A stretch of DNA of 15,554 nucleotides, from the NCBI GenBank assembly GCA_027442615.1, contig DAIBBI010000052.1, positions 1 to 15,554 of the forward strand. Reading direction: 5' to 3'. The stretch is from JAJZRV01 sp027442615 (GTDB lineage Bacteria > Pseudomonadota > Gammaproteobacteria > Burkholderiales > Ferrovaceae). Both the position numbers and the translations under genes were made by a program. The notes beneath the pieces are model-generated. The model worked only from the letters and a program-made list of their open reading frames with translations, was not told the origin of the DNA and searched no databases. Shown in pieces: positions 1 to 6,894 of this stretch. The stretch's first letter is position 1. Each line of letters begins with the position of its first letter.

Positions 1-161
1 GTGCGCCGCGACCCCAACCTCACGGCCGAGATGATCACCGCCTTTTGCCGCGAGCAGATGACGGGCTACAAGATTCCGCGCCACATCGTGTTCCGCGACG
101 AGTTGCCGCACACCAACGTGGGCAAGATCCTGCGCCGGGCACTGAAGGAGGAGGGCGCCTG

Positions 162-162
<1 letters not shown>
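1..162 (+). CDS. Acyl-CoA synthetase (AMP-forming), C-terminal end only
   Basis: The gene enters from the left edge; only the last 53 codons are present. They encode the small C-terminal domain typical of AMP-forming acyl-CoA synthetases. The sequence GYKIPRH is followed by a DELPHTNVGKILRR segment, in which the lysine of the VGKILRR motif (usually PxTxxGKxxR) is the family's adenylation-step catalytic lysine. The family activates a carboxylic acid with ATP and joins it to CoA. The substrate cannot be told from this fragment. The stop codon overlaps the next gene's start (TGATG), so the two genes are probably co-transcribed and translationally coupled. Confidence 0.85.
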
Positions 163-1198
<1,036 letters not shown>

Positions 1199-1207
1199 GT
1201 ATTAAAG

Positions 1208-1238
1208 GGCCGACTGTTCTCAGTCGGCCTTTCCTTTG
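1208..1238 (+). terminator. Rho-independent terminator of tRNA-Phe
   Basis: A perfect 9-bp stem, GGCCGACTG (1208-1216) against CAGTCGGCC (1221-1229), has a TTCT loop and is followed by a T-rich stretch, tttccttt. It lies 9 bases after the tRNA CCA end. Confidence 0.85.
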
Positions 1239-1646
1239 CTCCTGCAGGCCGGTTATGCCTATGTGCCGTACATCTCGCTGGAAAGCGTGATCGAGCAGAG
1301 CAAGGAAGCCTATGACCTGGCGTTGCGCCAAACCCAAGGCACGATCCGCACGGAGTCGCCAAACTGGCAGCCGTGGCTGGTGTTCTTCCTGCGCTCCCTG
1401 GCCGAGCAGGTGCGGCGCTTGGAGAAGAAAGTCGAGCGTGAGAAGATCGTGCTGGCGGCCATGCCTGAACTGCAGCTACAGATCGTCGAGTTCGCCCGCG
1501 AGCACGGCCGCGTCACCATTGGCGAGACGATCAAGCTGACCGGGGCCAGCCGCAACACGCTCAAACAGCATTTCCGTGCGCTGGTCGAACGCGGCACGCT
1601 GAACCAGCACGGCAGTGGCCGAGGGGTCTGGTACGACCTGCGCTGA
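1236..1646 (+). pseudogene. Fic-family protein, C-terminal remnant (5'-truncated)
   Basis: About 136 residues match the C-terminal part of Fic (AMP-transferase fold) proteins. They start in the segment LLLQAGYAYVPYISLE, continue through the characteristic LALRQTQGTIR and WQPWLVFFLRSL stretch, and end with a winged-helix DNA-binding tail (VTIGETIKLTGASRNTLKQ). Intact proteins of this class are roughly 350-380 residues and carry the active-site motif HPFxxGNGR upstream; that part is missing here. Homology begins at about 1236, inside the tail of the tRNA terminator, with no start codon other than TTG and no ribosome-binding site. The most likely reading is a gene fragment left by an insertion or deletion next to the tRNA gene. 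A free-standing expressed DNA-binding protein is possible but unlikely. Confidence 0.8.
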
Positions 1647-1662
1647 TGGGCCGATGGACACG

Positions 1663-1690
1663 GGTTCGATTCCGGACCCGGAATCGAACT
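1663..1690. repeat. Inverted repeat carrying a copy of the tRNA T-arm sequence
   Basis: GTTCGATTCCG (1664-1674) and CGGAATCGAAC (1679-1689) are perfect 11-bp inverted copies around a 4-base centre. The left arm, with one extra G (GGTTCGATTCCG, 1663-1674), is identical to the tRNA-Phe T arm at 1174-1185. The two direct copies flank the Fic remnant. This could be an eroded attachment-site or tRNA duplication, or chance use of a conserved tRNA motif. Confidence 0.5.
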
Positions 1691-1769
1691 GATGCCTGCC
1701 CGAAACGCATGGGAAGCGCCAATTGCAGGCGAAAACTGGCAGGGTTGCTGGCAGCAGCATTTTGACTAC

Positions 1770-1862
1770 AAAGGCGACGGACCAGATTCCGTCGCCCACT
1801 TCCTTGATGCCGGCTTTCTGTCCGGCAAACACGATAACGGCAGCGGTGTCCCAGACGCCAGT
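1770..1862 (-). pseudogene. Trace of an IS transposase C-terminus (DDE, IS3/IS481-like)
   Basis: Read on the minus strand, 31 codons give a segment containing VIVFAGQKAGIKEV and DGIWSVAF. This resembles the C-terminal beta-rich tail of a common group of IS3/IS481-type integrase-core transposases (pattern FAGQxVGxxEVxDxIWLVSFM). Homology stops abruptly on both sides: a stop codon lies just upstream at 1863-1865, and unrelated sequence follows the last Phe. No terminal inverted repeats or catalytic DDE part are present. The match is from memory of the family and is short, so the assignment is tentative. It fits the reading of 1236-1888 as a decayed insertion hot spot. Confidence 0.4.
1773..1796 (-). 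terminator. Hairpin downstream of the outer-membrane protein gene (possible terminator)
   Basis: A perfect 9-bp inverted repeat, GGCGACGGA (1773-1781) and TCCGTCGCC (1788-1796), has a 6-base loop. On the minus strand it is followed only by TTTGTAG, so the U-tract is weak. It lies about 93 bases past the stop of the outer-membrane protein gene and could end its transcript. It also lies inside the putative transposase trace, so the symmetry may be incidental. Confidence 0.35.
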
Positions 1863-1888
1863 TCAATCAGGGTCAGCGCCGGATTGGA

Positions 1889-2431
1889 TCAGAAATGGTA
1901 GGCCACACCCAGGTTCCAGCCTGAATCATGATTGGCCAGAATATTGGAACCTCCAATGCTGTAGTACTGGTATCCCAGCCGGGTTTCCACGTGGGGAGTG
2001 ACGAAGTAACGCAACCCGGCGCCATAGGTGCCCCCATCCTCGGATGCCGAATTTCCTGCAACGGATACCCAGGTGTGATCGATCCCAAGCTTTCCGTACA
2101 GGCCCAGCTTGTTGGCATGATCCAGGTAGTAGGTTCCGATGAGGGAGATGTCTGCTTCGGATGCGTGGCCGTCATAGCCCAGCCCGGAGAAGTTTCCCAG
2201 GGTGCTGTAGGCGCCTTCGGCACCCCAGGTCACACCCTTCCATCGGGCAAAATCCTGGCCCAGGAACACGCCCAGGACGTTACCCGAATTGCTGGAAAGC
2301 CCATTTCCCAACATCTGGGACTGGCCCACGGTGGCACCCATGTAGGTGCCAAAGGTGCCAGGATCGGCGGCCAGGGTGGCGGTTGAAAGTGTCAGGGTAA
2401 CCAAAGCCGCTGCAATGGAATGTTTATTCAT
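1889..2431 (-). CDS. Small outer-membrane beta-barrel protein (OmpA-barrel/OmpW size class)
   Basis: The protein has 180 residues. It starts with a signal peptide (MNKHSIAAALVTLTLSTATLA, probable cleavage after Ala21). The rest is alternating, aromatic-rich strands such as GTFGTYMGATVG, GVTWGAEGAYS, ADISLIGTYYL, NKLGLYGKLGI, VETRLGYQYYS and WNLGVAYHF. It ends in Phe, the outer-membrane assembly signal. Mature length (about 159) fits an eight-stranded barrel. The middle resembles the opacity/OmpA-like barrel pattern (LGLYGKLGxxxT, then GAGLRYxVxPxxxxRLGYQYY). No periplasmic OmpA domain is present. Start ATG 2431 has GAGGA about 4 nt upstream. It is separated from terC by 110 bp containing a candidate promoter. 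The specific role is unknown. Confidence 0.85.
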   Translation of the reverse strand: MNKHSIAAALVTLTLSTATLAADPGTFGTYMGATVGQSQMLGNGLSSNSGNVLGVFLGQDFARWKGVTWGAEGAYSTLGNFSGLGYDGHASEADISLIGTYYLDHANKLGLYGKLGIDHTWVSVAGNSASEDGGTYGAGLRYFVTPHVETRLGYQYYSIGGSNILANHDSGWNLGVAYHF

Positions 2432-2497
2432 GGTGTCCTCGTTGTGTGTTGATGATCACCAGTGACAGACGCCACGTCCCCTGCTTTGGTTCACGGA

Positions 2498-2526
2498 ATA
2501 ATTGCAACGCATCTTTAAGGTGTGAA
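2498..2526 (-). promoter_or_regulatory. Candidate promoter of the outer-membrane protein gene
   Basis: On the minus strand, TTCACA (2521-2526, 5 of 6 to the -35 consensus) is separated by exactly 17 bp from AATTAT (2498-2503, 4 of 6 to the -10). Transcription would start near 2491, leaving a leader of about 60 nt before ATG 2431. It lies in the 110-bp gap after terC. Confidence 0.4.
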
Positions 2527-2541
2527 AAAAGATGTAAACGG

Positions 2542-3291
2542 TCAGCGAATCACCTTCCTTTTGCTGCGCGCGCGAATGTTAAGCAATTCCACGCCCAGGG
2601 AGAAGGCCATGGCAAAGTACACATAGCCTTTGGGTACGTGTACTTTCATGCCCTCGGCAATCAGTACCAGCCCGATGGTGGTGAGAAACGACAGGGCCAG
2701 CACCTTGATCGAGGGGTGTTTATGGACGAAGTCCCCAATGGGCCTGGCGGCAAACAGCATGATGAAAAGCGCTGCGATGACGGCGGCGATCATGATGGAT
2801 ATTTCATCCACGAGACCCACGGCCGTAATGACACTGTCCAGCGAGAACACGATATCAAGGATGCCGATTTGAATCACCGCACCCCAAAACAATTTCGCAC
2901 TCGCGTCCCTGGAAGCGCCGGGTCCTGACGACGCTTTGGTGACATGCGCCTCCCTGGCTTCCACTTCCAGATAGATTTCCTTTGACGATTTCCACAACAG
3001 AAACAATCCACCCAGCAGCAGGATCATATCCCTGCCGCTGATGGTCTGGGAGAAAGCCGTAAACAGGGGGTCGGTCAGCGCCATGACCCAGGACAGGCTG
3101 AGCAGCAGCAGGATCCGTGTGATCAGGGCAAACAACAAGCCAAAGCGGCGCACCCGATCGCGAATTTCGCCGGGCAGGCGGTTGGTGAGGATGCTGATGA
3201 AGATGATGTTGTCCACGCCAAGGACGATCTCCAGTGCAGCCAGCGTAAAAAAGGCGATGAGGGTGGTCGGGCTGAAAATGAAATCAAGCAT
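2542..3291 (-). CDS. TerC-family integral membrane protein (metal-ion transport)
   Basis: This 249-residue protein is almost entirely membrane segments. It has the two signatures of the TerC family: LEIVLGVDNIIFISIL near the N-terminus (Glu21, Asp27, Asn28) and LDIVFSLDSVITAVG in the second half (Asp146, Asp152), plus a later buried IAEG (Glu213). A charged cytoplasmic loop (about 101-135) separates the halves. Characterised TerC relatives export Mn2+ or supply it to secreted enzymes; tellurite resistance is the historical name. The start codon ATG 3291 has only a weak ribosome-binding site. The gene follows the D-threonine aldolase-type gene after 45 bp with no visible terminator, so co-transcription is likely. 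No tellurite-resistance partners (terABD) are nearby. Confidence 0.9.
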   Translation of the reverse strand: MLDFIFSPTTLIAFFTLAALEIVLGVDNIIFISILTNRLPGEIRDRVRRFGLLFALITRILLLLSLSWVMALTDPLFTAFSQTISGRDMILLLGGLFLLWKSSKEIYLEVEAREAHVTKASSGPGASRDASAKLFWGAVIQIGILDIVFSLDSVITAVGLVDEISIMIAAVIAALFIMLFAARPIGDFVHKHPSIKVLALSFLTTIGLVLIAEGMKVHVPKGYVYFAMAFSLGVELLNIRARSKRKVIR

Positions 3292-3336
3292 GGAAAAGTC
3301 CGTAATGGCAACGACGGGTCGTGGTTTAATCCGGGC

Positions 3337-4485
3337 CTACTGGCTGAGTCCGCGCGATTCAATGTTCCAGAGGCAGGCCACCTTGCCGTCCCGAAATCCA
3401 GTGTACTGCTGATAGAGGTTGACCGTCGGGTCGCAATGGCCCGGAACAAGCAGCAGCCGTTCGCCCAGAAGGTCCCTGTCAAGGTCCGGGGGGAGTTCCA
3501 GTACCCCATGTTCATCGTTTGCTGCAACGTAGCGCAGCGCCGATCCTGCGTCATGAGTCCACGGCCCCGGTAACCCCGAGTCCACGGCAACGCCCTTGAG
3601 ACCGAGGTCGCATACGGCACGCCCGGGCTTTGCGGTGCTCATGATGGTGGTGACGATAAACAGGCTGTGCCTTGAGGTCTGTCCCCCATGATGCCATTCG
3701 TTTGCGCCGTAGTGGCCATCCAGGAAAATATAGGAGCCGGGCTGGATTTCGGTGTAAACGCCGCTGGCCACGTCGAATTCTGCGGTGCCGGTGCCGCCCC
3801 CCGTCACGACGGCGCAGGGTACGCCCCGGCTTTCCAGAAACCGAACGCATTGCGCGACCCTTTCAGTGGCGTGCAAGGTGGCCTGCCGCCGCTCGGCCCA
3901 TCCCGGAATATGCTGCAACCCTCCGTGAAAGGCCTGCAATCCGCCAAATTGCAGCAGGCTGTGCCGGGCTATCCCGTCCACTAGCGTCATCAGGGCATCG
4001 GCATCCGACACACCGCAACGGCCCTGGCCGATGTCGACTTCGGGGAACACGGTCAGGGCAACCCCCGAGCGTTGCGTTGCCAGGCCAAGGGCGTTGATCT
4101 GGGCCATGTGATCGACGCATACGCTGAGTTCGACGCGACCTGCAAGGTCCATAGCCATTGCCAGCTTGTCCTTGCCGACGAATTCATTGCTGATGTGGAT
4201 GCTGCGTACCCCCGCTGCTGCAAACGGATAGGCTTCGCTAAGCTTCTGGCAGCAAATGCCCACGGCACCCTGCTCGATTTGCTGCCTCGAGATTGCCGTG
4301 GACTTGTGCGCCTTGGCATGGGGGCGCAGGGCGATGCCGTGGCGCCTTGCCAGGTCCGCCATTTGCCTCAGGTTGTGGTCAAAGGCCTGGAGGTCGATGA
4401 GAAGCGCCGGCGTGCCCACGTTCTCCAGGGGGTCGCCCACCTTCCAGCGGCCAGGGGCGTCCTGCAGGGGATTCCACAAGTTCAT
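3337..4485 (-). CDS. D-threonine aldolase / D-serine deaminase-type PLP enzyme (fold type III)
   Basis: The protein has 382 residues, with an alanine-racemase-like N-terminal barrel and a C-terminal D-serine-dehydratase-like domain. The RPHAKAHKS motif holds Lys58, the expected Schiff-base lysine (Lys59 in well-studied D-threonine aldolases). VTGGGTGT (PLP phosphate loop) follows in the middle. Near the C-terminus, VPGHCDPTVNLY carries His350 and Asp352, the divalent-metal (Mn2+) ligands of the family. Members cleave D-threonine or D-3-hydroxyaspartate to glycine or glyoxylate-side products and an aldehyde, or dehydrate related beta-hydroxy-D-amino acids; the exact substrate is not decided by sequence. 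A good ribosome-binding site (AGAGG, 5 nt) precedes ATG 4485. It lies 22 bp behind an MFS transporter gene and 45 bp before terC. Confidence 0.9.
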   Translation of the reverse strand: MNLWNPLQDAPGRWKVGDPLENVGTPALLIDLQAFDHNLRQMADLARRHGIALRPHAKAHKSTAISRQQIEQGAVGICCQKLSEAYPFAAAGVRSIHISNEFVGKDKLAMAMDLAGRVELSVCVDHMAQINALGLATQRSGVALTVFPEVDIGQGRCGVSDADALMTLVDGIARHSLLQFGGLQAFHGGLQHIPGWAERRQATLHATERVAQCVRFLESRGVPCAVVTGGGTGTAEFDVASGVYTEIQPGSYIFLDGHYGANEWHHGGQTSRHSLFIVTTIMSTAKPGRAVCDLGLKGVAVDSGLPGPWTHDAGSALRYVAANDEHGVLELPPDLDRDLLGERLLLVPGHCDPTVNLYQQYTGFRDGKVACLWNIESRGLSQ

Positions 4486-4507
4486 CCTGACCTCTTCCTT
4501 CGGGCCA

Positions 4508-5770
4508 TCATGCGGGTGTTGACTCGAGCGCAGCCGATATCGGGGCCCCTTCCAGCTGAAACGGACGCTCGGGTTTCATGCGAAAGGAAAGCAGCGCGCC
4601 AATACCCATCAGGACCATGCTGCCGATAAAGGGCACTTCCCAGTTTCCAGTCACGTCAATGAGATAGCCCGAGGCCACCGGGCTGAGAATTGCGGCCAAC
4701 GCCGAGCCCGTATTCATCATGCCGCTGGCTGTTCCGGAATGCTCCGGGGCAATGTCCATGGGAATGGCCCACATGGGCCCTATGCATAATTCCGCAAAAA
4801 AGAAGCCCAGCGCAAGGCATGCCAACGAGACATAAAGATCATGGATGAACAGCAGGGGCAGTAACGAGAGCAGGGCACCGCCCATGCCTGCCGCCACCAA
4901 GAGGCTTCGGGCGTATCTCAAATTGCCCGTTCTGTGAAGGATCCTGTCGGAAACGAGGCCGCCCAGCGTGTCACCCAGCACGCCCGCAAGGAACACACTG
5001 GATGCAAATAGCGCCGATTTTTTGAGGTCCAGCCCGTGGCTATGCAGGAAGTACTGCGGTATCCAGCTCAAAAACAGCCAGAGCGTCCAGCCATAGCAAA
5101 AATAGACAAGCGTGACCGGAAACATGCGCCTGAAAAGGGCGCTCCAGGAGACGCGGGCTTTCGTGGTTTTGGGGGGCGGCAACGCCGCGAGTTCCGCCAC
5201 GGTGACGCGGGGATGGTCCTGAGGGTGTTCGGTGAAGAACAGGGCGAGGAGCAGCACCCATACCAGGCCTGCAGCCCCACTGAGGTAGAACGACATGCGC
5301 CAGTCATAGGCCGCCATGATGGCAATGACGATTGCGGGTGCCAGCGCGTTGCCAATGCGCGAGCCCGAATGGGCCAGCCCTTGCGCGAAACTGCGCTTTT
5401 CCCTGGGAACCCAGCGCGACATGGCCGAAGTGGCAGCAGGGAAGGTGGCGCCTTCACCCATGCCCAGCAGAACCCGGCAGGCCAGTATCGAGACGAGGCC
5501 GGCAGAGAGGCCGGTCAGGATCGTTGCGATCGACCAGACGAGGCCGCAAGCCAACAGGGTGTTTCTGGCACCGAAACGGTCGCTGATCCAGCCGCCAATG
5601 ATCTGGAATCCCAGGTAGGGATAGGCAAACATGGAAAAGACCAGGCCAATCTCCGTGTTGTTCAGCCCGAAGTCCTTGCCGAATCCCGCTGCGGCCGTAC
5701 TGACGTTTACCCGGTCAAGATAGGTAATGAAATACATGACGGTCAACAACGTCAGTATCCAGGTCGTCAC
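4508..5770 (-). CDS. MFS transporter, anion:cation symporter (ACS) type
   Basis: A 12-segment major facilitator of about 420 residues. The N-terminal MYFITYLDRVNVSTAA stretch, the loop motif GGWISDRFGARNTL after the second segment, and RVLLGMGEGATFPAAT in the fourth are typical of the ACS group (hexuronate, tartrate, phthalate and similar organic anions). The start is uncertain. GTG 5770 is the first canonical start in frame but has no ribosome-binding site at normal distance. A strong AGGAG (5793-5797) lies upstream and points at two in-frame ATC codons (5783-5788). Starting there would add IKRIP before VTTWILT, which looks like a natural N-terminus. The aldolase gene follows after 22 bp, suggesting that this protein imports the aldolase substrate (inference). 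Confidence 0.9.
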   Translation of the reverse strand: MTTWILTLLTVMYFITYLDRVNVSTAAAGFGKDFGLNNTEIGLVFSMFAYPYLGFQIIGGWISDRFGARNTLLACGLVWSIATILTGLSAGLVSILACRVLLGMGEGATFPAATSAMSRWVPREKRSFAQGLAHSGSRIGNALAPAIVIAIMAAYDWRMSFYLSGAAGLVWVLLLALFFTEHPQDHPRVTVAELAALPPPKTTKARVSWSALFRRMFPVTLVYFCYGWTLWLFLSWIPQYFLHSHGLDLKKSALFASSVFLAGVLGDTLGGLVSDRILHRTGNLRYARSLLVAAGMGGALLSLLPLLFIHDLYVSLACLALGFFFAELCIGPMWAIPMDIAPEHSGTASGMMNTGSALAAILSPVASGYLIDVTGNWEVPFIGSMVLMGIGALLSFRMKPERPFQLEGAPISAALESTPA

Positions 5771-5810
5771 CGGAATTCGCTTGATGATGGTTCTCCTGCT
5801 GTGATGTGCG

Positions 5811-5839
5811 AGTCTAACCTGACCGGACGACTCTTGTAA
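5811..5839 (-). promoter_or_regulatory. Candidate promoter of the MFS-aldolase-terC unit
   Basis: On the minus strand, TTACAA (5834-5839) and TAGACT (5811-5816, 4 of 6 to the -10) are 17 bp apart, with the expected start near 5804. The -35 match is weak (3 of 6). The Fur box lies 27 bp further upstream, so any direct Fur effect on this promoter would be from an upstream position. Confidence 0.3.
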
Positions 5840-5858
5840 CTCACCTTGAAGATTGGGC

Positions 5859-5887
5859 TTTACATGAGAATGATTATCATTTAATAT
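5859..5887 (+). promoter_or_regulatory. Plus-strand promoter with a Fur box in its spacer
   Basis: TTTACA (5859-5864, 5 of 6 to the -35) and TAATAT (5882-5887, 4 of 6 to the -10) are separated by 17 bp. The spacer and part of the -10 are covered by a Fur-box-like sequence, the standard position for iron-dependent repression. The start should fall at about 5894. The only thing immediately downstream is a short stretch and a strong terminator. Confidence 0.55.
5866..5884. promoter_or_regulatory. Fur box
   Basis: GAGAATGATTATCATTTAA matches the 19-bp Fur consensus GATAATGATAATCATTATC at 14 of 19 positions. Its core AATGAT-T-ATCATT (5869-5881) is a perfect palindrome. It overlaps the plus-strand promoter at 5859-5887. 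Confidence 0.75.
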
Positions 5888-5893
5888 GGCACC

Positions 5894-5953
5894 TTCAGTT
5901 TCCGGTCCCCTCCAGGAGCTGTTTTAACCCCCTTGCACTCAGGGGGTTTTTTT
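5894..5953 (+). ncRNA. Candidate Fur-repressed small RNA (about 60 nt)
   Basis: The sequence shows a promoter with a Fur box, then about 32 bases without any reading frame, then a stem with a long T-run. The predicted transcript therefore starts near 5894 and ends near 5953. The single-stranded part contains GGTCCCCTCCAGG, a C-rich stretch complementary to strong ribosome-binding sites, and an A/U-rich TTTTAA just before the terminator, features common in Hfq-dependent small RNAs. Fur-repressed small RNAs (RyhB, PrrF, NrrF) are established; this one resembles them in layout only. The alternative is a leader and attenuator for the creatininase gene. Confidence 0.45.
5926..5953 (+). terminator. 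Strong Rho-independent terminator
   Basis: The stem AACCCCCT (5926-5933) pairs with AGGGGGTT (5941-5948) around a 7-base loop. A run of seven T (5947-5953) overlaps the end of the stem and continues past it. It lies between the Fur-box promoter and the creatininase gene. On the opposite strand only a short T-poor tail follows, so it works best rightward. Confidence 0.85.
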
Positions 5954-5969
5954 ATGGGCACGGCATGCT

Positions 5970-5978
5970 TGCTATACT
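5970..5978 (+). promoter_or_regulatory. Extended -10 promoter of the creatininase gene
   Basis: TGCTATACT is an extended -10 element (TG, one base, TATACT at 5973-5978, 5 of 6). No good -35 is visible, which extended -10 promoters tolerate. Transcription should begin at about 5985-5986, on or next to the ATG at 5986, so the mRNA may be leaderless. It lies after the strong terminator, so this gene can be expressed independently of the upstream Fur-box promoter. Confidence 0.5.
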
Positions 5979-5985
5979 CCCGGGC

Positions 5986-6855
5986 ATGAACATGCAACTT
6001 CAATCACGGCTTTGCAGGATCCCGCCCCCCTTGACCCGCTTTTTTGGGGTGTCCGTGCTGGCCTGTTTTCTGGGAATGGTCTGCATGCAGGATGTGGCGT
6101 ACGCGGCCACCCCTGCCAGCGTGGCGCTGGAAGCGCTGACCTGGACCGAGCTGCGCGATCGGGTGGCGGCAGGCGCCACCACGATCCTGATCCCCATTGG
6201 CGGCACCGAGCAGAACGGTCCTTACATGGTGCTGGGAAAGCATAATGTGCGGGTGCGCCTTCTCGCCGACGACATTGCGCAGCGCCTGGGCAATGCACTG
6301 GTGGCTCCAGTGGTGGCCTACGTGCCCGAAGGATCGATCAGGCCGCCCGCGGCGCACATGCGTTTTCCCGGCACGATTTCGATTCCTGAACCCGCCTTTG
6401 AGGCCCTGCTGGAGGGTGCCGCGCGCAGCTTCAAGCAGCATGGCTTTCGTGACGTCGTTTTTCTGGGCGATCATGGCGGCTATCAAAAAAGCGAGGCGCG
6501 CGTGGCCGCAAAGCTCAACCGCGAATGGGCTCATGACCCCAGCTGTCGCGTGCATGCCTTGAGCGACTATTACCATGCATCACAGGATGCCTTTGCTGCG
6601 GCACTCGGAAGCCGCGGCTACGGCAGTGGAGAGATCGGTACCCATGCGGGGCTTGCCGATACGTCCCTGGCGCTGGCGCTGGACAAAACCCTGGTGCGCA
6701 CCGAGGCGCTGGCCCGTGCCACAAAACCCGGGCCCACTGATGGCGTGTACGGGGACCCGCGCCAGGCATCTGCCGATTTGGGTCGGCAGGGTGTGGCGCA
6801 GATTGTGGATGCTTCAGTAGCGGCGATCCAGGCGCTCACCCGCGCCCCTCGCTAG
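5986..6855 (+). CDS. Secreted creatininase-family protein
   Basis: The protein has 289 residues from ATG 5986. The hydrophobic run at about 19-33, ending in DVAYA-ATPAS, makes a signal peptide with cleavage near Ala40, so it should act in the periplasm. The fold signature is clear: TTILIPIGGTEQNGP (about 65-79), LGKHN (83-87), FPGTISIP (127-134), FLGDHGGYQ (159-167) and GTHAGLADTS (218-227). Classical creatininases have TEQHGP, a downstream Asp, NGHGGN and HAGExETS, where several of these residues bind two metal ions. Here Asn77, His86-Asn87 and Leu223-Ala224 replace some of them, so the chemistry may differ from creatinine hydrolysis; the family also contains peptide and amide hydrolases. 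ATG 5965 is in frame but lies upstream of the promoter. A secreted beta-propeller gene follows after 39 bp. Confidence 0.85.
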   Translation: MNMQLQSRLCRIPPPLTRFFGVSVLACFLGMVCMQDVAYAATPASVALEALTWTELRDRVAAGATTILIPIGGTEQNGPYMVLGKHNVRVRLLADDIAQRLGNALVAPVVAYVPEGSIRPPAAHMRFPGTISIPEPAFEALLEGAARSFKQHGFRDVVFLGDHGGYQKSEARVAAKLNREWAHDPSCRVHALSDYYHASQDAFAAALGSRGYGSGEIGTHAGLADTSLALALDKTLVRTEALARATKPGPTDGVYGDPRQASADLGRQGVAQIVDASVAAIQALTRAPR

Positions 6856-6894
6856 CATGATCATTTTTTTCGGATTCGGATAAAGATCCTCACC

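Noticed and set aside
1808..1827. TGCCGG/CCGGCA inverted repeat with 8-base loop
   Set aside because: Only 6 bp and no T-run on either strand.
1692..1901. Possible 69-residue plus-strand protein
   Set aside because: No ribosome-binding site and no family resemblance; it runs through the IS trace and into the 3' end of the outer-membrane protein gene.
3292..3336. Manganese (yybP-ykoY) riboswitch before terC
   Set aside because: terC-type genes sometimes carry one, but the gap is only 45 bp and has no matching structure.
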